From the NCBI GenBank assembly GCA_013036105.1, contig JAAXCX010000010.1, positions 44,120 through 108,119 of the forward strand: a stretch of DNA of 64,000 nt. The letters are read 5' to 3'. The notes under the pieces are model-generated. The model was not told the origin of the DNA. It did no database searches and saw only the letters and a list, made by a program, of their open reading frames with translations. The DNA comes from Vulcanimicrobiota bacterium. GTDB lineage: Bacteria; Vulcanimicrobiota; Vulcanimicrobiia; Vulcanimicrobiales; Vulcanimicrobiaceae. Both the position numbers and the translations under genes were made by a program. Below, one piece after another: positions 1-8,268 of this stretch; position 1 is the first letter of the stretch; every line of letters starts with the position of its first letter.

Positions 1-315
1 CTCTCCCCGCGCGGATTGGGGCAGCGCATCTGCGAGATGATAGAGGTCGGAAAGAGCGCTGGCTTCGATCTGCGTGTTCTGTCCGGCGGCGTCGTACTGT
101 TGCCACACTCCCGCCACCATGAACGACATCATGACCGCCAACACCGTCCCGAGCATTTGCAGGATTGCGGAAGCGACGTCGTTGTGTGTTATCAGATCGT
201 TGCGAGTCAAGCGGGTTCGCGTCCAGTAAAGGGCGACGCCCGTGACTATACACGCCAGCACCACCGTGAGCGGCATTAAGATCCACGCCGGCAAGGCGTA
301 GACCCACGTCATCAT
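1..315 (-). CDS. DUF4239 (bestrophin-like) membrane protein, 3' part outside the window
   Basis: The reverse strand is open from an ATG at 315 to the window edge, giving about 105 residues. The N-terminus contains a hydrophobic segment (about residues 5-28), the motif THNDVASAIL, a second hydrophobic segment, then EASALSDLYHLADALPQ. These match the adjacent upstream protein almost position by position, so the two are paralogues. The start ATG overlaps the upstream stop (TGATG), which suggests translational coupling. DUF4239 proteins are four-helix membrane proteins of unknown function. The C-terminal half is not visible. Confidence 0.75.
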   Translation of the reverse strand, partial: MMTWVYALPAWILMPLTVVLACIVTGVALYWTRTRLTRNDLITHNDVASAILQMLGTVLAVMMSFMVAGVWQQYDAAGQNTQIEASALSDLYHLADALPQSARGE

Positions 316-1106
316 CAGTAGCCGCCTTGCAAATGATGTAAGGAATTCCAGGCGTGCTGGAACGCGGCGGGCGAAACGGCAACGTCACCGCGGAACGGAT
401 AATCGAATTCGGCGATCAACAGCATGACGATGACGATGACCGACGCAAGCGCCGCAACCATCACGTGCTGTTCGAATGGATTTTCCACGCGAAAGTAGTA
501 GGAGAAGACAACCACGGTGCATGCGACAAAAAAGAGCGCTGCCCAGAGGATCAGCGGTATGCCCTCGTCATTTGCATGGAGGCGCTGGCGCCGGTCGTCC
601 AGGAAAGCGTTTGCCGCATCGAGTGCGTGTGACTGCACCATAATCTCCTCGGAAGACTTGGGTTTCAAGGAAGTAATAACGTTCAGGACATCGTAGGCCG
701 CCGTGTAAGCGGCTTCGCTGTGGCCGCCCGCGCGCATCAGTGGCCATTCCTGTTTGATCACGAGCTCGATGTACTTGTCCACACCGTCTTGGATCTTCGC
801 CCGCGTCGGCTGCGGAAAAGCGTCGGCCAAGTGGTGGAGGTCGGCGACCGCGCTAGCTTCGCGTTGGACGGTATCCGAGGCCAAAACGTACTGCGTCCAA
901 ACGTTGATGAACATAAAAGAAAGCCCGACCGCCAACACGGTGCCGATGATTCCGAAGATCGCGCCGGCGACGTCGTTATGCGAGATCAGCTGCTTGCGTT
1001 TGATGGCCGTGCGGACAAGGTGAAGGCCGCCCGTCGCCACGCCGCTGGCGGCGATCACCGCGAGCGGAGCCAACACCCAGATCGGCAACGCATATACCCA
1101 CGTCAC
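315..1106 (-). CDS. DUF4239 (bestrophin-like) membrane protein
   Basis: This 263-residue protein has two N-terminal membrane segments, a soluble helical middle containing EASAVADLHHLA, two further membrane segments (about residues 180-230), and the C-terminal signature PFRGDVAVSPAAFQHA. That layout is DUF4239. I chose GTG at 1106 because the tandem paralogue begins at the same TWVYALP block. A longer reading frame reaches 1238 but would run into the divergent tRNA-Gly gene. GGAG lies about 12 nt upstream of the GTG. Function is unknown; a channel-like role has been suggested for the family but nothing here proves it. Confidence 0.75.
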   Translation of the reverse strand: MTWVYALPIWVLAPLAVIAASGVATGGLHLVRTAIKRKQLISHNDVAGAIFGIIGTVLAVGLSFMFINVWTQYVLASDTVQREASAVADLHHLADAFPQPTRAKIQDGVDKYIELVIKQEWPLMRAGGHSEAAYTAAYDVLNVITSLKPKSSEEIMVQSHALDAANAFLDDRRQRLHANDEGIPLILWAALFFVACTVVVFSYYFRVENPFEQHVMVAALASVIVIVMLLIAEFDYPFRGDVAVSPAAFQHAWNSLHHLQGGY

Positions 1107-1123
1107 GCCGTCTCGTTTCTCCG

Positions 1124-1153
1124 TTGCAACCTCGCACTCCGGCGCCGTATTGT
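1124..1153 (+). promoter_or_regulatory. Candidate sigma70 promoter for the tRNA-Gly/tRNA-Cys/panE transcript
   Basis: TTGCAA at 1124-1129 and TATTGT at 1148-1153 are separated by 18 nt, placing a start near 1160, about 40 nt before tRNA-Gly. The opposite strand carries TACAAT at 1154-1149, which could serve the divergent DUF4239 operon. Matches are partial and were scored by eye. Confidence 0.35.
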
Positions 1154-1201
1154 AGGACGGGACCGGAGGTGGGAAGAACCGTGGCCGACGCCCAACCGCG
1201 A

Positions 1202-1272
1202 GCGGGTGTGATGTAATGGTAGCCTGTGACCTTCCCAAGGTCGACGCGCGGGTTCGATTCCCGCCACCCGCT
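1202..1272 (+). tRNA. tRNA-Gly, anticodon CCC
   Basis: A 7-bp acceptor stem (GCGGGTG with CACCCGC), a T arm GCGGG-TTCGATT-CCCGC and an anticodon arm TGACC-TTCCCAA-GGTCG can be drawn. The 7-nt loop puts CCC at positions 34-36, so it reads GGG. The discriminator is T and CCA is not encoded. The D stem is weak: A-T, T/C mismatch, G-C, T-G. The AATGGTA D loop is normal for glycine tRNAs. Confidence 0.92.
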
Positions 1273-1279
1273 GTTTGGC

Positions 1280-1351
1280 GGCGACGTAGCCAAGTGGTAA
1301 GGCAGAGCTCTGCAAAAGCTCCATTCGGCAGTTCGAATCTGCCCGTCGCCT
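1280..1351 (+). tRNA. tRNA-Cys, anticodon GCA
   Basis: The acceptor GGCGACG pairs with CGTCGCC. The D arm is GCC-AAGTGGTAA-GGC, the anticodon arm GAGCT-CTGCAAA-AGCTC and the T arm GGCAG-TTCGAAT-CTGCC. The loop places GCA at 34-36 and the discriminator is the T expected for cysteine tRNA. CCA is not encoded. It lies 7 nt after tRNA-Gly and only 8 nt before the panE start codon, so all three are probably on one transcript. Confidence 0.95.
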
Positions 1352-1359
1352 AATCTTTC

Positions 1360-2295
1360 ATGATCGTCATATTTGGCGCAGGCGCAATCGGCGGGTTCAT
1401 CGCCGGCGCGCTGGCGCGTTCGGGAGCCGAGGCCGGGGTCGTCGCGCGCGGCGCTCACTTGGCGGCAATCCGAAAGAACGGCCTGCAGATTGAAAGCGTC
1501 CTGGGAAATTTTGAGGCGCGAATTCCGGCTGCTGCCGACCTGCGCGAATTCGACGATCCGCGCTACGTCCTGTTGACGTTCAAGTCTCACCAGTGGGACG
1601 GTGCGCTGCCGCAATTCGATAAAGCTGTCCGGTCAGGCGCCATTTTCGTTACGCTCCAGAATGGCTTGCCTTTTTGGTATTCGCAAGACCGCGCGCTCGA
1701 AAGCGTCGATCCCGGTGGACGTATTCGCGCGGCGATTCCATACGAACAGGTCATCGGCGGCGTCGTGCACACGTCGGGCATGCTCCCCGCACCTGGTCAC
1801 GTGAAGCAAAGCGGCAATACCCTCTATCCGATCGGCGAGCTCGACGGTTCGGAAACGCAGCGGATAATGCAACTCTCCAAGATTTTCGAGGATGCTGGAT
1901 TGCACGCCCCGGTGGAGCGCGACATCCGGCGGCTAGTGTGGCGCAAGCTGCTCGGTAATTTGGCGCTCAATCCCGTAAGCGCGCTGACGCGCGCGACCGT
2001 CGGTGCGATGCTGCACGATCCGCCAACACGCGCGGTGCTGCGCGAGATCGTCGAAGAAGGACTCGCGGTGGCGCGCGCTGCCGGAGTCGAGATCGGCGTT
2101 ACCGCCGAGGAACGTCTGGACACGGCGATGCACATCGCCGACGTCAAGACGTCCACGCTGCAAGACCTCGAAGCGGGCAAGCCGCTCGAGCTCGAACCGA
2201 TCTGTGGCGCAACGATTGAGATTGCACGTCAATACGGCGTTCCCGTACCGCATATTGAAACGGTGTACGCGCTCACGCAGTTGCTCGCCCGATGA
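1360..2295 (+). CDS. panE: 2-dehydropantoate 2-reductase
   Basis: This 311-residue protein reduces ketopantoate to pantoate with NADPH in pantothenate/CoA synthesis. It opens with the Rossmann motif FGAGAIGGFIAGAL at residues 4-17. The C-terminal ApbA domain contains KLLGNLALNPVSALTRA, which carries the catalytic lysine of the family. The ATG lies 8 nt after the end of tRNA-Cys, leaving no room for a normal ribosome binding site or promoter. Its end overlaps recG by 4 nt (ATGA). A distant CoA-pathway partner, coaD, is at 8265. Confidence 0.9.
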   Translation: MIVIFGAGAIGGFIAGALARSGAEAGVVARGAHLAAIRKNGLQIESVLGNFEARIPAAADLREFDDPRYVLLTFKSHQWDGALPQFDKAVRSGAIFVTLQNGLPFWYSQDRALESVDPGGRIRAAIPYEQVIGGVVHTSGMLPAPGHVKQSGNTLYPIGELDGSETQRIMQLSKIFEDAGLHAPVERDIRRLVWRKLLGNLALNPVSALTRATVGAMLHDPPTRAVLREIVEEGLAVARAAGVEIGVTAEERLDTAMHIADVKTSTLQDLEAGKPLELEPICGATIEIARQYGVPVPHIETVYALTQLLAR

Positions 2296-4343
2296 ATCTC
2301 GAGGAGCTCGCCGGCGTCGGTAAATCCTCGGCCGAGCGGTTCGCCGAACTCGGCATTGACACGCCGCTGGATCTGCTCAACGATTTCCCGTTCCGGTACG
2401 ACGATCTGAGAGAGGTGACGCCGGCCGCGCAGCTCGCGCGTGCGCAAGATGACAGCATTGAAGAGAACGCGGCCGGGACGATCGTTTGGGTGCGCGAGCG
2501 GCGCGCGCGCCGCTTGGCGATCGTGGAAGCCGAACTTGCCGACGAGTCGGGCTCTTTCATAGCGAAATGGTTTGGTCGCAGCTATTTGATGGGCGCACTG
2601 CGCAAGGGCATGCGATTGTTCGTGCGCGGGCGTACGCAGCGTACACTGACCGGCGCGGCGATGAACGTCGCGATCCACAAAGTGCTGGCGGAAGGCGAAA
2701 CCCATCGCGGCGAGCTTGTGCCGGTTTATCCCGCGGGAAAGGATTTAACCTCGCGCAAGATCCGCCAAGTCGTTGCGCGCAACTTGCCGAAACTGCTGAC
2801 GCTGGCCGGCGAGGATCCGCTGCCCAAAACCATCTTGCGCGCGCGGCGCTTTCCGGAACTACGGGAAGCTTACCGCAGCATGCACGCACCAGGCTCTCCC
2901 GAAGAGGCGAATAAAGCGCGTGAGCGCTTTATTTTTACCGAGTTTCTCGCGCTCGCGCTAGCGGCGCAGATGAAACGTCAGACGCGATCCGCCGCACGCA
3001 GCGCGAGAGCGCTGCGCGCTTCGCCGGCACTGCTCGGCGAACTCCAGCGCGAAGTGCCGTTTCCCCTGACGGCGGCGCAGCAACGTGTGATTGGCGAGAT
3101 TTGGGACGACATGGCGCGGGATTCGGCGATGAACCGTTTGCTTCAAGGCGATGTCGGGAGTGGCAAGACGCTCGTGGCGGCGGCGGCGATTTTGCTCGCG
3201 GCTCGCAACGGCGTTCAATCGGCTCTGATGGCGCCGACGGAAATCTTGGCCGCGCAGCATGCAGCGAAGCTGTCGCCGCTGCTCATGCCGTTTGGAATCG
3301 CGGTCGAGGCCGTCTTCGGCAGTCAAGGTGCAAAGGCGCGGGCGACGGCGGTTGCGCGCCTGGGGTCGGGTGAGGCAGCCGTAGCCGTCGGGACGCACGC
3401 GCTGCTGACCGAAGGCGTGGAGTTCGAAAGCCTAGGGCTGGCGATCATCGACGAGCAGCACCGGTTCGGCGTCGAGCAGCGCGCGCGACTCCGATCTAAA
3501 GGAAGCGCGCCCCATACGCTACACATGACGGCCACGCCGATCCCGCGTACCCTCGCGCAGTCGATATACGCCGACCTGGACGTTTCAGTCATCGACGAAC
3601 TGCCGCCGGGGCGATCGCCGATCGAAACATACGTGCTTCGGCAGAGCCGTTTGGAGCGAGCCTACGACTTCGTGCGAAAGAACGTTGCGTTGGGGCGGCA
3701 GGCGTACATCGTCGCGCCGGTGATCGACGAATCCGAACTGGAGCTGACCAGCGTCGTCGCCGAATCCGAACGGCTGCAGCGGATCGTCTTTCCTGACCTA
3801 CGGCTTGGGCTGCTGCACGGGCGCATGCCCGCGCGCGACAAAGAAGACGCCATGCAGCGCTTCGCGCGTAACGAAGTTCAGGTGCTGGTGGCAACCACGG
3901 TAGTTGAAGTTGGCGTGGACGTTCCGAATGCAAGCGTCATGGTCGTGCTGGACGCGCAGCGGTACGGGCTCTCGCAGCTCCACCAGCTGCGCGGACGCGT
4001 CGGGCGCGGCGCGGCACAGTCCTACTGCCTGCTCATCGCCTCCGATGAAGCCGAGGAGCTCGAAAGGCTGCAGATTCTGGCGGGCTCCAACGACGGATTC
4101 GCGATCGCCGAAGAAGATTTGCGGCTGCGCGGCCCGGGGGAATTCGCCGGGACCGCGCAATCTGGGCTTGCAAACTTTCGCGTTGCGGACCTCGTGCGGG
4201 ACATTGCCGTCTATCGCGATGCAAAGGCGGCAGCCGAGAGCATTGTGGCGGACGATCCCGAGCTTCGCGCGACGGCCCACGCCGGACTGCGCGCGCTTGT
4301 CGAAGGCGAACCGAGCGCTAGGGCCATGCTGCTCAGTTCTTGA
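2292..4343 (+). CDS. recG: ATP-dependent DNA helicase RecG
   Basis: The 683-residue length is typical of RecG, which remodels stalled replication forks and branched DNA. The N-terminal wedge/OB domain (about residues 1-200) begins with a helix-hairpin-helix-like segment. The helicase core shows Walker A GDVGSGKT near 286, the DExH-type box DEQHRFG near 386, motif III ATPIPRTLAQ, and the C-terminal motifs TTVVEVGVDVPNA and QLRGRVGRG. It starts inside the panE stop (ATGA). Confidence 0.97.
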   Translation: MNLEELAGVGKSSAERFAELGIDTPLDLLNDFPFRYDDLREVTPAAQLARAQDDSIEENAAGTIVWVRERRARRLAIVEAELADESGSFIAKWFGRSYLMGALRKGMRLFVRGRTQRTLTGAAMNVAIHKVLAEGETHRGELVPVYPAGKDLTSRKIRQVVARNLPKLLTLAGEDPLPKTILRARRFPELREAYRSMHAPGSPEEANKARERFIFTEFLALALAAQMKRQTRSAARSARALRASPALLGELQREVPFPLTAAQQRVIGEIWDDMARDSAMNRLLQGDVGSGKTLVAAAAILLAARNGVQSALMAPTEILAAQHAAKLSPLLMPFGIAVEAVFGSQGAKARATAVARLGSGEAAVAVGTHALLTEGVEFESLGLAIIDEQHRFGVEQRARLRSKGSAPHTLHMTATPIPRTLAQSIYADLDVSVIDELPPGRSPIETYVLRQSRLERAYDFVRKNVALGRQAYIVAPVIDESELELTSVVAESERLQRIVFPDLRLGLLHGRMPARDKEDAMQRFARNEVQVLVATTVVEVGVDVPNASVMVVLDAQRYGLSQLHQLRGRVGRGAAQSYCLLIASDEAEELERLQILAGSNDGFAIAEEDLRLRGPGEFAGTAQSGLANFRVADLVRDIAVYRDAKAAAESIVADDPELRATAHAGLRALVEGEPSARAMLLSS

Positions 4344-4354
4344 ACCCGCCCGCC

Positions 4355-7015
4355 ATGAATAGTTTCCGTTACATGGTCATCCTCTGCGCCGCAGTCGCCT
4401 TCGTCTGTTTCGTGCCGGCCCGGGCGGCGTCGTTGAACGTCACTCGCACCACGCTCTCCAACGGTCTAAGAGTGGTGGTGGTGACCGACCGCCTCGCTCC
4501 TGTGGTCACGACGATGCTGAATTACCGCGCCGGCTCGAACGATCAAACGATCGCGGGTCTCGCGCACGCACTGGAACACATGATGTTTCGCGGAAGCCAA
4601 ACCCTCTCGTCTTCGCAATTCATGGATACCGTCGACATTACCGGCGGAGCGTTCAACGCGATTACGCAGAGCGCGATCACGCAATACTTTTTCAGCGTCC
4701 CGGCTCAATATTTGGACATCGCCCTTCGTCTGGAGCGCTCCCGTGCCACCGGCGCGCTTCTTTCGCAGCAGCAGTGGAACGACGAGCGCAAAGCGATCAC
4801 GCAAGAGGTCACCTCGGATAACGGCAACGCGTTCTACCGGCTACAAACGAAGATGGAGAATACTCTGCTTGCCGGAACGCCGTACGCCAACAATGGGCTG
4901 GGCACTGTTTACGACTTTGCTCATACCATCAACGCGCCGCAGCTTCGTGCTTTCTATGAAAAATGGTATCACCCCAATAACGCGGTCTACGTGATCGTCG
5001 GCGACGTCGACGGTCCCTCAACCATCGCGCGCGTCAAACAGATCTTCGGCGACTGGCCCGCCGCCAAACTGCCGCCGCGTCAACCTGTGAAAGCGCGTCC
5101 GCTGCGGACGCACCTCTATCACGATTTTTCGGATCAGCCGTTCACGGCGGTGCTCTTGGGCTACCGGCTTCCCGGTTTTCGCAGCAAAGATTTTGCTGCA
5201 GCCAACATTCTTGCCGATGTTCTGAGCAGCCAGCGTGGCGATCTTTTCGGTTTGACCGCTGCAGGCAAAGCATTGGGTAGCGGGTTCGCTCTTCAGCCGC
5301 CCTTTGCCGATCTCTCCATCGGACTCGCATATATCGTGGTTCCGGTAACGAGCAAGCCCGAAGATGCCGACAAGCTGCTTCGCGGCGTCATCGACAACTA
5401 CCGCAAACGGGGCGTACCGGGGGACTTGGTGCAGGCGTCGATTCAGCGCGAGATCGCACAACTCGAGTACAACGCCACCTCTATCGAGGGTTTGGCGACG
5501 GAATGGAGCGACGCGGTGGCGGTGCAGGGATTGAACTCGCCGCAAGATACCATCGCGGCGTATACGCGGGTGACGACTGCCGACGTCAACCGCGTACTAC
5601 GCGCGGATTTCGGAGCTGACAAAGTCGTGGCGGCGTATGCCGTTCCAAAGAATCTGGGCAAGGTCAGCGCGGCTGGCGGTGCTATGGCGAAAGAAAACAA
5701 TTCGATTCCGCCGAGCAAGCACGAAGCGCTTCCTGTCTGGGCGCGGAGCATCTTAACGCATTTGAGCGTTCCGGCTCAGACGCTGAACCCGGTACAAACC
5801 GTCTTGCCGAATGGGTTGCGCATCATCGTCCAGCCCGACCACGCCACTCACACGGTTAGCGTAACGGGCGAGATCGAAAACGACGAGCAAGTGGAGGCCC
5901 CGCCGGGAAAAGAAGGCGTTGGCTCGGTTACGGGCGATCTCTTCAACTACGGTACGAGCTCGCTGGATCGGCTGGCTTACCAACAAGCGCTCGATGCGAT
6001 CGCGGCTAACGAGTCGGGCGGCACTTCGTTCAGCATTCAAGCCTTGAGCCCAAACTTCGAACGCGCCGCGCAGCTGCTGGCGGACAACGAACTGCACCCG
6101 CGGTTCGTTCCGCAATACTTCGCGATCGTCAAGGGGCAAGAGCTTGGCGCGCTGACCGGGGACGCAACGTCGCCGGATCACTTGGCGGCGGTCGCCACGG
6201 CAAAAGCATTGTACCCGCCCGGTGATCCGGCGCAGCGTTTCGCATCGGTCGCATCGATGACCGGCGTAACGCTCGACGACGCCAAGCAGTATTACGCGAG
6301 CACTTTCCGCCCCGACCTGACGACGATCGTGGTGGTCGGCGACGTGACGCCGGCGCGCGCGAAGCAAGTGATCGCGAAGTATTTCGGCGGATGGAGCGCG
6401 AGCGGACCCAAACCGCAAACCGAGCCGCCGCCGGTTCCCCCGAATAAACCGAGCGCGGCCAACGTTCCGGCCACCGGCCGCGTCCAATCCACGGTGGAAC
6501 TCATCGAAACGACAGCGGTGAAGCGTACGGGAGCAGATTGGCCTGCGCTAAAAGTCGCCAACACGATTCTGAGCGGCGGTTTCTATTCGTCGCTGCTTTA
6601 CCATGATCTACGCGAAGTGCGGGGTTACGTGTACGATGTTTCGAGCACGCTCAGCACCGGCAAGACCCGGTCGACCTTCAGTGTCGGTTACGGTTCCGAT
6701 CCCGACAAAATCGTGCCCGCGCAGCAGCTGGCCGTCGCGGATCTGCGGCGCATGCAAACCGAACCCGTGACGGCAGATCGGTTGCTCCGAGCGAAGGCGC
6801 AGCTGATGGGTGACATTCCGATCGCGCTGGAAAGCTACGACGGTGTCGCCTCAATCCTGCACCGGTACGCGTCTTTCGGATTGCCGCTGAACCAAAATCT
6901 GATCGACGCGCGCCGCGAGCTCGGCGTCACGCCGGCGCAGATCTCCGCGGCCATGCGCAGATGGATCCGGCCTGGTGATTTCGTTCGCATCGTCACCGGC
7001 CCCAGCCCGAAATAA
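4355..7015 (+). CDS. Secreted M16 (pitrilysin/processing-peptidase) zinc protease, two-domain form
   Basis: The 886-residue protein begins with a signal peptide ending near PARA-ASL, so it is exported. The zinc motif HALEH (HxxEH) is near residue 70, followed by a distal glutamate region typical of M16. A second M16-like half starts near residue 480 (LPNGLRIIVQ) without HxxEH and is expected to be non-catalytic. I preferred ATG 4355. A TTG at 4340 would overlap the recG stop (TTGA) but adds residues ahead of the signal peptide. The substrate is unknown. Confidence 0.88.
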   Translation: MNSFRYMVILCAAVAFVCFVPARAASLNVTRTTLSNGLRVVVVTDRLAPVVTTMLNYRAGSNDQTIAGLAHALEHMMFRGSQTLSSSQFMDTVDITGGAFNAITQSAITQYFFSVPAQYLDIALRLERSRATGALLSQQQWNDERKAITQEVTSDNGNAFYRLQTKMENTLLAGTPYANNGLGTVYDFAHTINAPQLRAFYEKWYHPNNAVYVIVGDVDGPSTIARVKQIFGDWPAAKLPPRQPVKARPLRTHLYHDFSDQPFTAVLLGYRLPGFRSKDFAAANILADVLSSQRGDLFGLTAAGKALGSGFALQPPFADLSIGLAYIVVPVTSKPEDADKLLRGVIDNYRKRGVPGDLVQASIQREIAQLEYNATSIEGLATEWSDAVAVQGLNSPQDTIAAYTRVTTADVNRVLRADFGADKVVAAYAVPKNLGKVSAAGGAMAKENNSIPPSKHEALPVWARSILTHLSVPAQTLNPVQTVLPNGLRIIVQPDHATHTVSVTGEIENDEQVEAPPGKEGVGSVTGDLFNYGTSSLDRLAYQQALDAIAANESGGTSFSIQALSPNFERAAQLLADNELHPRFVPQYFAIVKGQELGALTGDATSPDHLAAVATAKALYPPGDPAQRFASVASMTGVTLDDAKQYYASTFRPDLTTIVVVGDVTPARAKQVIAKYFGGWSASGPKPQTEPPPVPPNKPSAANVPATGRVQSTVELIETTAVKRTGADWPALKVANTILSGGFYSSLLYHDLREVRGYVYDVSSTLSTGKTRSTFSVGYGSDPDKIVPAQQLAVADLRRMQTEPVTADRLLRAKAQLMGDIPIALESYDGVASILHRYASFGLPLNQNLIDARRELGVTPAQISAAMRRWIRPGDFVRIVTGPSPK

Positions 7016-7027
7016 GCGCGCGGTTTT

Positions 7028-7053
7028 CCCCAATGCCCATAAAGGCATTGGGG
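7028..7053 (+). promoter_or_regulatory. Perfect 10-bp hairpin containing the next gene's start codon
   Basis: CCCCAATGCC at 7028-7037 pairs perfectly with GGCATTGGGG at 7044-7053 around the loop CATAAA. The ATG of the HAD gene (7033-7035) lies inside the 5' arm. It sits 13 nt after the M16 stop and is followed by TTTGAT rather than a real U-tract, so it is either a weak terminator or a structure that limits initiation. Confidence 0.6.
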
Positions 7054-7710
7054 TTTGATATCGATCACACGCTGGGGATCGACAACAAATTGGAACGCGT
7101 CGCGTTCCTGCGCTTGCTCGAGACAATTTGCGCGGAGGGCGGAACGTGTTTACGTACCTTAGCGCAGGAGTCTAACCGCATCGACGATCTGCTGGAACGT
7201 CAGCGCTGCGGTGCTTTCTCGATCGACCAGGCAGTGGAACGTTTCGCATCCGAACGCGGCGCGCAGCCGCCCGCCGGGTACGTCGAGCGGTACAAACGGA
7301 TGGCGCTTGAAAGCGTGCCCGAGTTTTTCGTCGCTCAGCCGGACGCGCGTGCGGTGCTTCGCGAACTGCGGCAGCGCGGCATCGCCTGCGCGATCTTGAG
7401 CAACGGCTGGTCGCCGCTGCAGCAAGAGAAGGCGCGGCAGCTGGATTTCGCCGGTCCGGTACTCGTGAGCGATGCAATCGGCGCGCAGAAACCGCAAGCA
7501 GAGGCGTTCGCTGCATTAGCGGTAGCGTTGAAAACCGATTCGCGTAACATAGCCTACGTGGGCGACAACCCGCGCGGCGATATCGCCGCCGCTCTTGCCG
7601 CCGGAATGCGCGGAATCTGGCTCGACGCCGAAGGCGTGACGTATGCGCCCGAGCTGCCCCAGCCCAGCGCAGTTATCCACAGGCTCGCGGAACTGCTTAC
7701 GCTGCTGTAG
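7033..7710 (+). CDS. HAD-superfamily phosphatase-like hydrolase
   Basis: This 225-residue protein carries the HAD motifs in order: FDIDHTLG (residues 7-14, nucleophile Asp and acid/base Asp), LSNGWSP for motif II, the motif III lysine in GAQKPQAEAF, and YVGDNPRGDIAAALAAG for motif IV. The helical cap lies between motifs I and II. A small phosphorylated metabolite is the likely substrate, but the sequence does not say which. The start ATG is buried in a hairpin. A TTG at 7048 could start a protein that still holds motif I. Confidence 0.82.
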   Translation: MPIKALGFDIDHTLGIDNKLERVAFLRLLETICAEGGTCLRTLAQESNRIDDLLERQRCGAFSIDQAVERFASERGAQPPAGYVERYKRMALESVPEFFVAQPDARAVLRELRQRGIACAILSNGWSPLQQEKARQLDFAGPVLVSDAIGAQKPQAEAFAALAVALKTDSRNIAYVGDNPRGDIAAALAAGMRGIWLDAEGVTYAPELPQPSAVIHRLAELLTLL

Positions 7711-7722
7711 AAAGACGCGAGC

Positions 7723-8268
7723 GTGCCGAAAATCACCGGCGGAAACTTGGGCAGCCGCAAACTGGGCTCGCCCAAAGGAGTCAACGTCAGGCCGACGCCG
7801 GGCCGCGTAAAAGAGTCGCTCTTTTCGATCTTGCAGTCGCGGATCGAAGGTGCGCGCTTTCTCGATCTGTTCGCCGGCACCGGCGCGATCGGGTTCGAAG
7901 CCGCCTCGCGCGGCGCCGCGTCGGTCGTTTGCGTCGAGGGCCATCGCGAAACCGCCGAAACGATTGCAGAAGCCGCGCGCGAAATGGGAGTGGAGGATGT
8001 CGTAACGGTCGTCGGCGCGCCGGTCGATCGCGCGCTGTACCGCCTCGACCCAGCCTTCGATCTGGTCTATGCCGATCCGCCGTACGCCGGCGAGATTCCC
8101 ATGCAGATGTTCAAACTGCTGCTTGAACGCAACTTGCTCGCGCCCGAAGCGTTCGTTATTTACGAGCACAGCGCGCGCATGATTCTTCCCGACATACCGG
8201 GGTACCGCAGCGTCCGGGAAGAAGTCTACGGCGATGTCGCCCTGGCTTTCTTCACGCCGGTAGCATGA
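7723..8268 (+). CDS. rsmD: 16S rRNA (guanine966-N2)-methyltransferase RsmD
   Basis: The 181-residue protein has the N-terminal ITGGNLGSRKLGSPKG region of RsmD. The SAM-binding motif LDLFAGTGAIGFEAASRGA is near residues 46-64, and the catalytic DPPY motif (VYADPPYAG) is near 112-118. It methylates G966 of 16S rRNA. It starts with GTG 12 nt after the HAD gene and overlaps coaD by 4 nt, the usual rsmD-coaD pairing. Confidence 0.95.
   Translation: MPKITGGNLGSRKLGSPKGVNVRPTPGRVKESLFSILQSRIEGARFLDLFAGTGAIGFEAASRGAASVVCVEGHRETAETIAEAAREMGVEDVVTVVGAPVDRALYRLDPAFDLVYADPPYAGEIPMQMFKLLLERNLLAPEAFVIYEHSARMILPDIPGYRSVREEVYGDVALAFFTPVA

Noticed and set aside
976..1614. Minus-strand open frame of about 212 codons
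   Set aside because: It covers both tRNA genes and the start of panE and has no family resemblance; it is a shadow frame.
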